From Planctomycetota bacterium (GTDB lineage: Bacteria > Planctomycetota > Planctomycetia > Gemmatales > Gemmataceae), in assembly GCA_029777335.1 (NCBI GenBank), contig JAKOSN010000095.1, positions 1-64,000 of the forward strand: a DNA stretch of 64,000 nt, written 5' to 3'. Position numbers and translations under genes: made by a program. Below the pieces are notes generated by a model. It was not told the origin of the DNA. It worked only from the letters and a program-made list of their open reading frames with translations, and searched no databases. This document shows, in pieces, positions 51,831 through 60,729 of this stretch (position 1 is its first letter; each line of letters starts with the position of its first letter).

Positions 51831-52448
51831 TCACTCCATCCCCGTGGTGGCCAGCAGCCGGCGGATGATGGGGTGCAGCTGCGCTAACGCCCGGCCCCGA
51901 TGACTCAGAGCGTGTTTGACACGGGCACTGAGTTCGCCGAATGTCTGGTGGTATTCGGGAATCTCGAAGAGCGGATCATAGCCAAAACCGCCGGTGCCAC
52001 GGGCTTCCCGCAGAATCACGCCATGACAGCGTCCTTCGATCACCGCCAGCACCTGGCCCTGAGGATCTGCCAGGGCCGCACAGCAGACGTAATAGGCGCC
52101 GCGGCTGTCGTCCGGCAGCGGGGCAAGTTCCGCGAGGAGCTTGCGATTGTTCCCGGCGTCGTCGCCTTGAACCCCAGCATAGCGGGCGGAGTAGACCCCC
52201 GGTCGTCCCTTGAGCGCGGGGACCACCAGGCCGCTATCCTCTCCCAGCACCCAGTGGTTCAGGTGGGTGGCCAGTTCGACCGCTTTCTTGCGCGCGTTGG
52301 CCTCGAAGGTGTCGCCATCTTCGTGCACCTCGGGCGCCTCGGGGTACGCGGTTAGATCGCGCACCTCAAGGGGCAGATCCGCCAGGATCTCCAGGATCTC
52401 CTGGCGCTTCTTCACATTCCGCGTTCCCACCACAAGCACGGCTGTCAT
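51831..52448 (-). CDS. rdgB: Non-canonical purine NTP pyrophosphatase (RdgB/HAM1)
   Basis: 205 residues from ATG 52448, with AAGGAGAGG upstream. RdgB removes ITP, dITP and XTP. TRNVKKRQEILEIL is the N-terminal phosphate-binding loop, GEDSGLVVPAL has the catalytic acid, GVYSARYAG and GTGGFGYDPLFEI are the family motifs, and SHRGRAL lies at the C-terminus. The length agrees with the family. Confidence 0.94.
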   Translation of the reverse strand: MTAVLVVGTRNVKKRQEILEILADLPLEVRDLTAYPEAPEVHEDGDTFEANARKKAVELATHLNHWVLGEDSGLVVPALKGRPGVYSARYAGVQGDDAGNNRKLLAELAPLPDDSRGAYYVCCAALADPQGQVLAVIEGRCHGVILREARGTGGFGYDPLFEIPEYHQTFGELSARVKHALSHRGRALAQLHPIIRRLLATTGME

Positions 52449-52522
52449 GTCGATCCTCTCCTTTGTGCCTGTGCTTATCCTCGTCGAAAGGAGTGTGCGC
52501 GGCAACCGGCGCGGTGCCTGAC

Positions 52523-52552
52523 TTGACTTCCTCGGGGGAATCGTCCTATATC
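52523..52552 (+). promoter_or_regulatory. Candidate promoter of the 61-residue membrane protein gene
   Basis: TTGACT (52523-52528) and TATATC (52547-52552) are separated by 18 bases, about 90 bases before the start codon. Confidence 0.45.
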
Positions 52553-52638
52553 GTCAGAGAGACAGATCCCTGGACCTGCGCCAGCGAGGCGGGCGTCAGC
52601 TACGGATCGACGAAACTCTGAACGAGAGCGAGTATCTC

Positions 52639-52824
52639 ATGACGGAAACCAACCATGGCCACGGCAACCCCGCTGCCAACCCTTTCTCCGAGCAGGAATG
52701 GGCCAATTTCCACAAGGACGATGTAACGGCAGGGAAGGTCATCGTTCTGCTCATGGCCACCATCTTCAGTGTGGGACTGGTGCTGTACACGTCGATCGCC
52801 TACATTTGCCTGCCGCCGTCCTGA
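52639..52824 (+). CDS. Single-span small membrane protein of unknown function
   Basis: 61 residues. A hydrophilic His/Asn-rich N-terminus (TNHGHGNPAANPFSEQEW) precedes one hydrophobic helix (VIVLLMATIFSVGLVLYTSIAYICL). A promoter-like pair upstream and a strong terminator after it support a genuine monocistronic gene. The family is not recognised. Confidence 0.6.
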   Translation: MTETNHGHGNPAANPFSEQEWANFHKDDVTAGKVIVLLMATIFSVGLVLYTSIAYICLPPS

Positions 52825-52833
52825 GCGCAGGAA

Positions 52834-52869
52834 AACGCCCCGCGCGGTGAAAGACTCGCGCGGGGCGTT
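52834..52869. terminator. Bidirectional hairpin terminator
   Basis: AACGCCCCGCGCG (52834-52846) pairs perfectly with 52857-52869; the ends AA/TT give short tracts for both directions between convergent genes. Confidence 0.8.
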
Positions 52870-52876
52870 CGTGTGA

Positions 52877-55447
52877 TTAGTTGCCTCTGGCTGGAGGCAC
52901 CGGCGGTGCAGGGGGAGGCGCGGCCCCCGGGGCAGCCGGGGTGTAACCCCTGAGCCGTTCCCCCGTGGTGGTCTCGCCTGGTTTCAAGCTTCCCACCAGC
53001 AAGACCATTTTGCTCCGCAGCACTGGGTCCATATTCTGTTTTACCTGGAGTTGGAGCGTCTCGAGCAGGGTTTTTGCCTGCGCGACGTTCGGGTGACCAA
53101 AAAGTTGCAGGTGCTGGAGCAGTTCGTCTGTCGCGACAATGCGCACCGGCACCGGGCGCTTATCGTCGAGTACCACGGTGATCAGTTCCGATTGAGCGCG
53201 CACGCCTGGAATCTTCCCCACCACGTGCAGGGCATCGTTCAGTGCGGCTTCGCTCACCTTGAGTCCAGGGAGGGCCTTGAGCACCGCATCGGAGGCCATG
53301 CTCACGGGATAGCCGCGCAATTCACCCTGGGCCATTCGGGCCAGCCAGCGCAGCGCCTGTTCGGCATATTGCTTGCGTTCGGCCGCCGAGAGAGCCGGCG
53401 CCGTCTGGGCTCCCTGCTTGTCGTCCATCTGCAGACGCAACTCGTTCGCATTGGTTGCCAACACCGCGGAGATGACACGAACCTGGGGATAGCGCGTCAC
53501 AAAGCGTTTCAGGCTCTCTTCGCGCATGCTGGCCTCGAAGGTGTAGCGATCCTCCAGGTGCAGGAGTTGCTGTTGCAGGGCCGCGACTTGCTTTTTGCGG
53601 TCCTTGTCAAATCGATCATCGGGGGCACGATTCTGGGCGCGAAGATCCGGGGCGAGCAGGAAAGGGTTGCGCGTTCGCTCTGGCAAGGGTGCGGATTGAA
53701 GCGCCTGCAGTTCACGTTGAGTTGCAGCGATCTGCACCAGGAGATCGTGGCTCGCTCTTGATTCAGGAATCGCCACCAGCAAGACGGGTAAGCGCCGGGC
53801 GTGAACATCTGCATGCAACTGGGCCAGCAGCGAATGCAACCCGGGCCCGGGTAAGGTGGAATCGAAGATGATGCCGTCGATATCGCTGGACGCGTTCAAC
53901 CGGCGCAGCAGATCCTTGCCGTTGCTCACCAGGATGGCATCTCCGCCTACCTTCTCCACCGTTTGACCAATGCGGAGGCGCAGTTCTGCGTCGGTACAGC
54001 CAACGAGGAAGCGGGCCTGGGTGCGAGTGGCCGCATCCACGCTCAGAGTGCGCGCCAGGATCTCGACCATGCGGGCATGAACCTTTTCCGGAGGCGGACC
54101 GGGAATGCGGAGCAACGAGTCCACGGCGGTAAACTCCACTCGCCGATCGCCATAGTCCAGGGCACGGACCAGAGGAGCATCTCCCTTGTTGGTCGGCTGC
54201 TGCGTGCGTCTGTCGGCCATCCCTCCGAGGACCTCGGCTGTCGCAAGCACCACCAGCGTTCGCTTGTCCACCAGGGCGCGATCAAGAACCACTCGAATCA
54301 GTTCGGGGCTGACGGAGGCAAGGAGATCTCGGACCGGGGTTTTCAGCGTTCCCAGGGGGCGCTCTGCTGAGGGCTTCTCATAGCCCTTGTCGATGGCGGC
54401 ACTCAGAAAGACCACCTGCGCGGGGAAGTAGGTCGAATCGATCGCCAGCGCCTGCTTTGCAAACCGGAGCGCATAGTATTCCTCGGCGGTGCTGGCATTG
54501 AAGGAATCATCGCGGAAGACCTTCTGCCCATCCCAGCGCCAGATTGCAACCTTCTGCGCATCGGGGAAACGCACCTTGTGCTGGTAGTATTTCTCCGCTT
54601 CCCTGGTGAGCGCAACCTTCGCCTGCGGCAACTGACTGGCGTCGCCCGCCTCGTAGAGAACCGTCAAGGCATCGAGGGCGGTGCGGCGAACATTGGGCGA
54701 GGGTTCGTTGGGAGCCGCCAACGGCCAGAGGAAGGGGGCGGGATCCATCCCCCGCTGGCGCAGCATGAGAAAATCCTTGCGCTTGCGGATCGCCCGGATC
54801 AGATCGACGCGGAGATCGTCGTCCTTGATGTCCAGCGCGGCCAGCAGGGGGGGAACGGTATCTGGTCCCAGTTCGGCCAGGGCATCGAGTAACGGTCGTC
54901 GCTGGGCACCGAGTTTCCCGCGCAGTTCGGTGATCAAGGGGGGAACCACCACTGCGCCTGCCTTGTAGAGTTCGCGCACCGCATAGCGATAGCCATCCGG
55001 TTCCCCGCTCAGATTCTGCACCAGGGCGGCGATTCGCTTGGGATCGGTGATGATCTTGCGAACCGCATCGCTCACCCTGGTGATCAGCGTTTCCACATCC
55101 TTGAATGCCTGGGCGTTCACCCGCGGGTCGTCGTCCCACCTGGGAATCAGACGTAGTTTGATAAATGCCGAGATGCCCTCCTTGTCGTGGATTTTGAGTA
55201 AATCGGCATCGCTTAGGTCCTTGATGGCGAGCAATCCGGCCAGATGCCGAGCGGCGAGGTCATAGCGCCCGACCTCGATCTCGAAGTTCAGCGCGATCCA
55301 GTACTCCTCGGCGGTGCGAGGTTGCTTGAAAAACCGGCGATAATCACCGGGATCGTCGCGTTTCGGGGGTGGCTGTGTGCGAGCCAGCGGAGCCACCAGG
55401 AGGACCAAACAACCAGCGAGAGCCAGACGGGACAGGGATGAGATCAT
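52877..55447 (-). CDS. Large exported HEAT-like protein with an embedded receiver-like segment
   Basis: 856 residues from ATG 55447 (an ATG at 55465 is possible). A signal peptide (LALAGCLVLLVAPLARTQ) leads into helical repeats reminiscent of HEAT/Armadillo (YAVRELYKAGAVVVPPLITEL, PLLDALAELGPDTVPPLLAAL, VRRTALDALTVLYEAG). Near residues 470-570 the sequence changes to a CheY-like pattern (FLVGCTDAELRLRIGQTV, IDGIIFDSTLPGPGLHSLL, RRLPVLLVAIPES) with an Asp in FDSTLPG, but the protein is exported so phosphorylation by a histidine kinase is unlikely. The C-terminus is a Pro/Ala-rich tail. No defined function. Confidence 0.75.
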   Translation of the reverse strand: MISSLSRLALAGCLVLLVAPLARTQPPPKRDDPGDYRRFFKQPRTAEEYWIALNFEIEVGRYDLAARHLAGLLAIKDLSDADLLKIHDKEGISAFIKLRLIPRWDDDPRVNAQAFKDVETLITRVSDAVRKIITDPKRIAALVQNLSGEPDGYRYAVRELYKAGAVVVPPLITELRGKLGAQRRPLLDALAELGPDTVPPLLAALDIKDDDLRVDLIRAIRKRKDFLMLRQRGMDPAPFLWPLAAPNEPSPNVRRTALDALTVLYEAGDASQLPQAKVALTREAEKYYQHKVRFPDAQKVAIWRWDGQKVFRDDSFNASTAEEYYALRFAKQALAIDSTYFPAQVVFLSAAIDKGYEKPSAERPLGTLKTPVRDLLASVSPELIRVVLDRALVDKRTLVVLATAEVLGGMADRRTQQPTNKGDAPLVRALDYGDRRVEFTAVDSLLRIPGPPPEKVHARMVEILARTLSVDAATRTQARFLVGCTDAELRLRIGQTVEKVGGDAILVSNGKDLLRRLNASSDIDGIIFDSTLPGPGLHSLLAQLHADVHARRLPVLLVAIPESRASHDLLVQIAATQRELQALQSAPLPERTRNPFLLAPDLRAQNRAPDDRFDKDRKKQVAALQQQLLHLEDRYTFEASMREESLKRFVTRYPQVRVISAVLATNANELRLQMDDKQGAQTAPALSAAERKQYAEQALRWLARMAQGELRGYPVSMASDAVLKALPGLKVSEAALNDALHVVGKIPGVRAQSELITVVLDDKRPVPVRIVATDELLQHLQLFGHPNVAQAKTLLETLQLQVKQNMDPVLRSKMVLLVGSLKPGETTTGERLRGYTPAAPGAAPPPAPPVPPARGN

Positions 55448-55539
55448 GCGCGAGATGCCTCCCAACCTTCCCTTCCCATTGTCTCGCCAACCCTCACGAG
55501 GGCGGCTCGAAGGGTGACGAGACGACAGGAACCGAAGGG

Positions 55540-56823
55540 TTACACTTCAATTTCTGGACGAACCAGATCGGCGTAGGTCTCGCGACGGCGAATGAGTTGG
55601 TGCTTGTTGCCATCAACGAGTACCTCGGCGGCCCGAGGCCGCGAGTTGTAGTTGGAACTCATGGCCATGCCATAAGCTCCGGCGCTGAAAGTGGCGAGCA
55701 GATCGCCACGCATCAACGCGGGTAAATGCCGATCCTTGGCCAGAAAATCGCCCGATTCGCACACCGGTCCGACCACGTCGGCCTTGCGCGTACCGGGGAT
55801 CTCCACTTCGTAGTCCGCCGGCTGTACCGGCACGCTCGCCGGCGGCTCAACGGCCCAGATTCGATGAAACGAATCGTACAGCGTCGGTCGGATCAGGTCG
55901 TTCATCGCCGCATCCTGGATGATGAAATGCTTACCGCCCGAGTCCTTGGTGTAAATCACCCGACTCACCAGGATGCCCGCATTCCCGACAATAAAGCGGC
56001 CGGGCTCCAGAACAAGTTTACAACCACTTTTCTGCACCCCAGGAAGAATCTCCGCGGCGAACGCAGTCGCCGGGAGCGCTTCCTGTTTGCGGTAGTGGAT
56101 CCCGAATCCCCCACCCATGTTCAATACGCGAATGGGGTGTCCCTGTTCGCGCAGGCGCTCGATCAGGACCAGCCCCTTCTCGATTCCCGCGCGATAGGGC
56201 TCCGCGCTCAGAATGGGCGAACCAAGGTGCATGTGCAAACCAATCACGTGCACATGCGGATTGCCTACTACCGTGCGCGCGACATCGAGGATGGTGTCGA
56301 TATCCAACCCGAATTTGACTCCCTTGACGCTGGTGTCGGTTTTCGTGTGCGTCTTCGGTGGGAGATCGGGATTGACCCGCAACGCCACGGAGGCAGGGCG
56401 GCCCACCTTCTGCGCAACGGCGGCCAGTGCATGAAGCTCGCCCTCGCTTTCGACATTGAAGAGAAAGACTCCGGTGTCGAGGGCATACCGTAATTCGACG
56501 TTGGTCTTCCCAACCCCGGCATAAACGATCCTGTCGCCGACCCCTCCCGCGGTGATGGCCCGGTAGAGCTCGCCTCCGCTGGTGACGTCGAACCCCGCGC
56601 CTGCCTGCGCCATCAGCCGGCACAGGTGGATGTTCCCGTTGGTCTTCACGCTGTAGCAGATCAGCGGTTGAACCGGGGCGAAGGCGCGCTGAATCTCGCT
56701 CAGGTGGTGCAGCAAGGTCGCCTTGCTGTAGACATAGAGCGGAGTGCCGTAATTATCGGCCAGCTCGCGAACCGCAACATCCTCGCAAAAAAGCGAACGA
56801 TCTCGATAGTGAAAATGATCCAT
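55540..56823 (-). CDS. lysA: Diaminopimelate decarboxylase
   Basis: 427 residues. LysA is a PLP enzyme that makes lysine from meso-diaminopimelate. The PLP lysine is K60 in CYSVKTNGN; HMHLGSPI, MGGGFGIHY, LEPGRFIVGNAG and the Cys-containing CESGDFLAKDR (partner-subunit active site) are in order. The gene lies 60 bases after argH on the same strand and is probably transcribed with it. The start ATG 56823 lacks a strong ribosome-binding site. Confidence 0.96.
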   Translation of the reverse strand: MDHFHYRDRSLFCEDVAVRELADNYGTPLYVYSKATLLHHLSEIQRAFAPVQPLICYSVKTNGNIHLCRLMAQAGAGFDVTSGGELYRAITAGGVGDRIVYAGVGKTNVELRYALDTGVFLFNVESEGELHALAAVAQKVGRPASVALRVNPDLPPKTHTKTDTSVKGVKFGLDIDTILDVARTVVGNPHVHVIGLHMHLGSPILSAEPYRAGIEKGLVLIERLREQGHPIRVLNMGGGFGIHYRKQEALPATAFAAEILPGVQKSGCKLVLEPGRFIVGNAGILVSRVIYTKDSGGKHFIIQDAAMNDLIRPTLYDSFHRIWAVEPPASVPVQPADYEVEIPGTRKADVVGPVCESGDFLAKDRHLPALMRGDLLATFSAGAYGMAMSSNYNSRPRAAEVLVDGNKHQLIRRRETYADLVRPEIEV

Positions 56824-56883
56824 GATGCAATCCTGAAAGGAAAGACCGCCTTGCGCCGTGCTGCGCTCAGACGATCCGGAGGG

Positions 56884-58269
56884 TCAACCGATACCCAACT
56901 GTTGTCGCCACCACGTCACCTGGCTCTCGACCTGGGTCGGCGCGGTCGAGCCGAAGCTGCGGAAGGCTTGCAGGGCGTTGGCCACTCCTAATACCTGGTA
57001 TACCCCGCTCGACAGCCCCGGGCGCACACTTTCATAGACGTCGGCGGAGAGATCCGCCAACCGACAACCGCGTTCTTCACACAGCCGGACCAGCTTGCCA
57101 ACTGCCTCATGAGCGGCCCGCATCGGGACTCCCTGAGAGATGCAGTATTCCATCAACGTGGTCGCATCGAGGTAGCCATCTTCAAGTCGAGCTGCGATTA
57201 CGTCACGGCGGAAACGCGTCTGGGCAATGAGAGGAGCCGCCAGCTCAAGCGAAGCCGCCACCGTGTCGAAGGCATCGAAGAGTGCCGTTTTGTCCTCTTG
57301 CAGATCGCGATTATACGCCAGGGGCAAACCTCGCACCAGCACCAGGAGTTGCTGCAAATCGCCGACCACTCGGGCCGCCTTGCCACGAATCAACTCCAGC
57401 ACGTCTGGATTCTTCTTGTGCGGCATGATGCTCGACCCGGTACAAAACGCATCGGGGAGTTCGAGGAAGTTGAACTCCGTGGTCGCCCACAAAATCCACT
57501 CCTCCGCCCATCCGCTCAGATGCAAGGCGATCACCGAGAGATCAAAGACAAATTCCAGAAGAAAGTCTCGATCGCTGGAAACATCCAGGCTATTGCGGGC
57601 CACGCTGGCAAAGCCAAGCTTCCGCGCCACACTCTCGCGATCGATGGGAAGGGAAGTTCCCGCCAGAGCCGCCGCACCGAGGGGCAATACATTGACCCGC
57701 TTGCGTGTGTCCTGCAGACGTTCGCGATCTCGTTGGTACTTCTCCACATAGGCGAGGAAGTAGTGCGCTCCCAGGACGGGCTGGGCCCGCTGCAGGTGGG
57801 TGTAGCCCGGTAAAACCAGATCCAGCGAGTCGGCCGCTGCTTCCACCAGCGCTTTTTGCAAACTCAGGAGCAGAAGGTCGAGTTGATCGATCGCATCGCG
57901 GACCCACAATTTCACATCGGTAGCTACCTGGTCATTGCGACTGCGCCCCGTGTGCAATTTTCGGCCCACATCTCCCAGCCGCTCAATGAGCGCGCGCTCA
58001 ATGTGCGTGTGGATGTCCTCCAGCTTGATCGAAAAGGTCATCTCTCCACGCTCAATCTGCTGTTTAATCTCGGTGAGGGCCGCACAGATTTGCTCGGCCT
58101 CGGCACTGCTCAGCAACCCCACCTCGGCGAGCATCCGTGCATGGGCCTGGCTGCCTTGCACATCCTGGAGATAGAGGCGCCGATCGAAACTGATCGATTC
58201 CGTGAACGCTTCGACGCGTTCATCGGTGCTGCCGCTGAAGCGTCCTCCCCATGTCTTCTGACTGCTCAT
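56884..58269 (-). CDS. argH: Argininosuccinate lyase
   Basis: 461 residues, normal length. ArgH splits argininosuccinate into arginine and fumarate. The lyase signature [12 protein letters not shown] is near residue 280; [12 protein letters not shown] and the HTHLQ-like [11 protein letters not shown] with active-site His are also present. The first gene of an argH-lysA pair. It starts at ATG 58269 and is divergent from the BON lipoprotein gene. Confidence 0.97.
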   Translation of the reverse strand: MSSQKTWGGRFSGSTDERVEAFTESISFDRRLYLQDVQGSQAHARMLAEVGLLSSAEAEQICAALTEIKQQIERGEMTFSIKLEDIHTHIERALIERLGDVGRKLHTGRSRNDQVATDVKLWVRDAIDQLDLLLLSLQKALVEAAADSLDLVLPGYTHLQRAQPVLGAHYFLAYVEKYQRDRERLQDTRKRVNVLPLGAAALAGTSLPIDRESVARKLGFASVARNSLDVSSDRDFLLEFVFDLSVIALHLSGWAEEWILWATTEFNFLELPDAFCTGSSIMPHKKNPDVLELIRGKAARVVGDLQQLLVLVRGLPLAYNRDLQEDKTALFDAFDTVAASLELAAPLIAQTRFRRDVIAARLEDGYLDATTLMEYCISQGVPMRAAHEAVGKLVRLCEERGCRLADLSADVYESVRPGLSSGVYQVLGVANALQAFRSFGSTAPTQVESQVTWWRQQLGIG

Positions 58270-58374
58270 GGTCTACCTTCTCCGCTGTGGACGATCGCGA
58301 TTGACGCGTCACTCCAGCCTGGTGCATACTCCCTCTGCTCAGGAAAGTGATACGAAGGAGGGAGGTCAGGAGGA

Positions 58375-58770
58375 ATGCACAATTCACGGAAGAAGTCGTG
58401 GCGGTATGGATTGGTGCTGCTGGCGTTCCTCGTGGGAGGATGCGACGACACCGAGAAACTCGGACGCGTGTTTCGCCTGGCCGGCGACAGGTTCGGCCAG
58501 GGGATGCAACAAGCCTGGAGCCGCGTGGCCCCGCGCTGGCAGAAGATGCGCGGCACTCCGGAGCAACTGTTGCAGGAACGAGTCGAGGGCCGTCTCGCGC
58601 CCGATCGCGTCCTGAGCGGAGCCACCATCAAGGTGCATGTTACCGGCACCACCGTCGAACTGAGTGGAACCATCCAGAAGGAGGAGCAACGGCGCCAGGC
58701 CGTCACACTTGCCGAGGGGACGGTTGGCGTTGAGCGCGTGGTGGATCATCTGGAAGTCGCCACGCCGTGA
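58375..58770 (+). CDS. BON-domain lipoprotein
   Basis: 131 residues. The signal peptide ends in FLVGGCDD (lipobox Cys about residue 23). The C-terminal 70 residues form one BON domain (LSGATIKVHVTGTTVELSG and GVERVVDHLEV), a small alpha-beta module found in envelope proteins that bind phospholipid or outer-membrane partners. AGGAGGAATGCACA contains a good ribosome-binding site. Convergent with the DUF420 gene. Confidence 0.85.
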   Translation: MHNSRKKSWRYGLVLLAFLVGGCDDTEKLGRVFRLAGDRFGQGMQQAWSRVAPRWQKMRGTPEQLLQERVEGRLAPDRVLSGATIKVHVTGTTVELSGTIQKEEQRRQAVTLAEGTVGVERVVDHLEVATP

Positions 58771-58775
58771 AGGGT

Positions 58776-59183
58776 TCACCCGTGTGGGAGGAAAAAGACT
58801 CCGGTGATGAAGGTTCCGATCCACAGCGTCCCAAACAGGACTGCCAGGACGAGGTGAAGGGTGCGGTGATGTTTCAAGCCGGACACCAGCATCGCCGGCA
58901 TCAACAGGGCGGCGGGGATGGAAAAGCACAGATGGATGCGCAGTCGATGGCTGAGCACCTCGTTGTTCTTGATGTACTCGAATAACTTGGGATCAATCAC
59001 CTGAATAAGCAGTTCAAAGCCGAGCAGGGTTACCAGAGTCAGAATGAAAAAGGCGAGATTGATGCGCCCGTGTAACTGGTAGTTCCCTCGCGCCAGTGCC
59101 ACGAGGGAACCAGCGAGCAGCAGGGTGACCGCAAAAACGAGAATTTTGAGAGTGAGAATAACCTGCGGACCATCGAACGACAT
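58776..59183 (-). CDS. DUF420-type membrane protein
   Basis: 135 residues with four hydrophobic helices (VILTLKILVFAVTLLLAGSL, INLAFFILTLVTLLGFELL, LCFSIPAALLMPAMLVSGL and LVLAVLFGTLWIGTFITGVF). Conserved His residues (HGRINLAFF, HRLRIHLC, LKHHRTLHLV) fit the DUF420 family, which often accompanies heme-copper oxidases as an assembly factor. No oxidase genes are nearby. It is 107 bases after pssA on the same strand. Confidence 0.75.
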   Translation of the reverse strand: MSFDGPQVILTLKILVFAVTLLLAGSLVALARGNYQLHGRINLAFFILTLVTLLGFELLIQVIDPKLFEYIKNNEVLSHRLRIHLCFSIPAALLMPAMLVSGLKHHRTLHLVLAVLFGTLWIGTFITGVFFLPHG

Positions 59184-59290
59184 AAAGAGATCCTCTCATG
59201 GCGGGAGCAGTGGGCCGATGCGAAACAAGTCAGCCCACTCTTCATCCATATGCGCCGCTGAGAGAATCTGCCAGTCGAGCCCGCCCGGTC

Positions 59291-60103
59291 TTAGTGTGGA
59301 ACGACCTCATCCAGAGGAGCAGGTCGGACCCGACGGCCTTGCCAGGCACGTTCTGCAATCGACCGCAACGGCAAAAGTAACGCATATCCCCAGAACAGAA
59401 TCGCCAGCGTGATCTCGCGCGTGAGAAGTACCAACCCCACGAGCAAGATCACCTCGACCAGATGGCTGAAATGCCGCCGTCCGCGCAGGATCTGCTTGGT
59501 CATGTGTGGATAAGCGAAGCGTGAAACCATCAACAACCCCACCACCAGCGTTCCGAGCGGGGCGAGCACCTTCATCCAGCCGAGCACCAGGGACTCTTCG
59601 ACGGAGAAGACCTTGGTGAGCGCGCCTTGCAGAATTGCCATCGACGCGACACAGCCTGCCGCGGCGGGGGAGGGCAAGCCCTTGAAGCGTTTGTGTGCTG
59701 CCGGGTCCGGGGAGTTCTCAGTGTTGAAGCGTGCCAGACGCAGGATGGTGCAGCACATGTACAGTACCGCGATTCCCAGAATCCCCTGACGGACGAGCAA
59801 GGAGGCTTCGGGGTTGTGCGCCATGCGCAGCACCAGGAAGGCCGGCGCAACGCCAAAACTGATGGCGTCGCACAGACTATCAAGTTGGCCGCCAAAGTCG
59901 CTGGCGGTCTTCGACAGTCGGGCGGCATACCCATCGAGGGCATCGAAGATCATCGCCGCGAGGATCAGCCATGCCGCCTGGGCGAAGTACGGATGGGTTT
60001 GCGAATCTTCCGGGATAATCTTGCTGGTGGTGAGAATGGCGGCAAAACCGCATACTGCGTTGCCCAGCGTTAACAGGGTGGGAAGGATGGCGATTTTTTT
60101 CAC
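59291..60103 (-). CDS. pssA: CDP-diacylglycerol-serine O-phosphatidyltransferase
   Basis: 270 residues. The CDP-alcohol phosphotransferase motif DGxxAR-x8-GxxxDxxxD is intact (D57, G58, A61-R62, G71, D75, D79). The enzyme attaches serine to CDP-diacylglycerol to form phosphatidylserine, precursor of phosphatidylethanolamine, in the inner membrane. Several hydrophobic helices follow the motif. The opening MKKIAILPTLLTLGNAVCGF is typical of the PssA subgroup. No psd gene is seen in the window. Confidence 0.93.
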   Translation of the reverse strand: MKKIAILPTLLTLGNAVCGFAAILTTSKIIPEDSQTHPYFAQAAWLILAAMIFDALDGYAARLSKTASDFGGQLDSLCDAISFGVAPAFLVLRMAHNPEASLLVRQGILGIAVLYMCCTILRLARFNTENSPDPAAHKRFKGLPSPAAAGCVASMAILQGALTKVFSVEESLVLGWMKVLAPLGTLVVGLLMVSRFAYPHMTKQILRGRRHFSHLVEVILLVGLVLLTREITLAILFWGYALLLPLRSIAERAWQGRRVRPAPLDEVVPH

Positions 60104-60253
60104 GGCGCGAGCAACTCCGTCACTCGTGGCTCAGAATCGGGAGGACCACTCGTCGACAAATATTCTCTTACGTTAGCGAGTGGAATCCCTGAACGCCAGT
60201 TAATTACCCCTCATTCGCTCACAATTCTGCATCTGGGATCGCTTGTGGATGGG

Positions 60254-60718
60254 TCAATATTCCTGCAGGAGCAGTTGGCCGTCTGGGGTGAAGAATCCCT
60301 GTTGATCGATCTGGTAAACCCCATCGGTGCAGTACGCAAGGTGCTGGCAGAGCGCGAGACAGACTCGATCCAGAAGTGCCTCGTCCGCGTGGTCGATGGG
60401 TTTGCGCAAGGTGAAGAGTTGTTGCGTTTGAATCACGCGCTCCATCAGGGAAGTGTACTCGGCGCTGTAATCGCAGGTTTCCAGCCAGGCGGCCCAGGCG
60501 TTTAACTCGGCGCGAATCCCGGGCTCCGTGACCAGATAGCGCTCAAGCAACAGAGGCGTGGTTCCTTCGCGCAGCGTGAGTTCCAGGGCGGTCCAGCCCT
60601 GCTCGTCCCCACGCAGATGGCCCTGCACAGCCCGATCCTGCTCCTGGGCCACTTGAAGCACCAGGTCAGGATCGGGCTGCTGGGGGGCACGGCCAAAAAC
60701 GCGCAGCCACACACTCAT
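60254..60718 (-). CDS. Conserved protein of unknown function
   Basis: 154 residues, soluble, helical, acidic. The start ATG 60718 is 11 bases after the stop of the di-heme peroxidase gene, with GGAG overlapping that stop, so the two are probably translated in series. Notable segments are LELTLREGTTPLLLERYL and QHLAYCTDGVYQIDQQG. I do not recognise a family. Confidence 0.7.
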   Translation of the reverse strand: MSVWLRVFGRAPQQPDPDLVLQVAQEQDRAVQGHLRGDEQGWTALELTLREGTTPLLLERYLVTEPGIRAELNAWAAWLETCDYSAEYTSLMERVIQTQQLFTLRKPIDHADEALLDRVCLALCQHLAYCTDGVYQIDQQGFFTPDGQLLLQEY

Positions 60719-60729
60719 GAGGCGGATGA

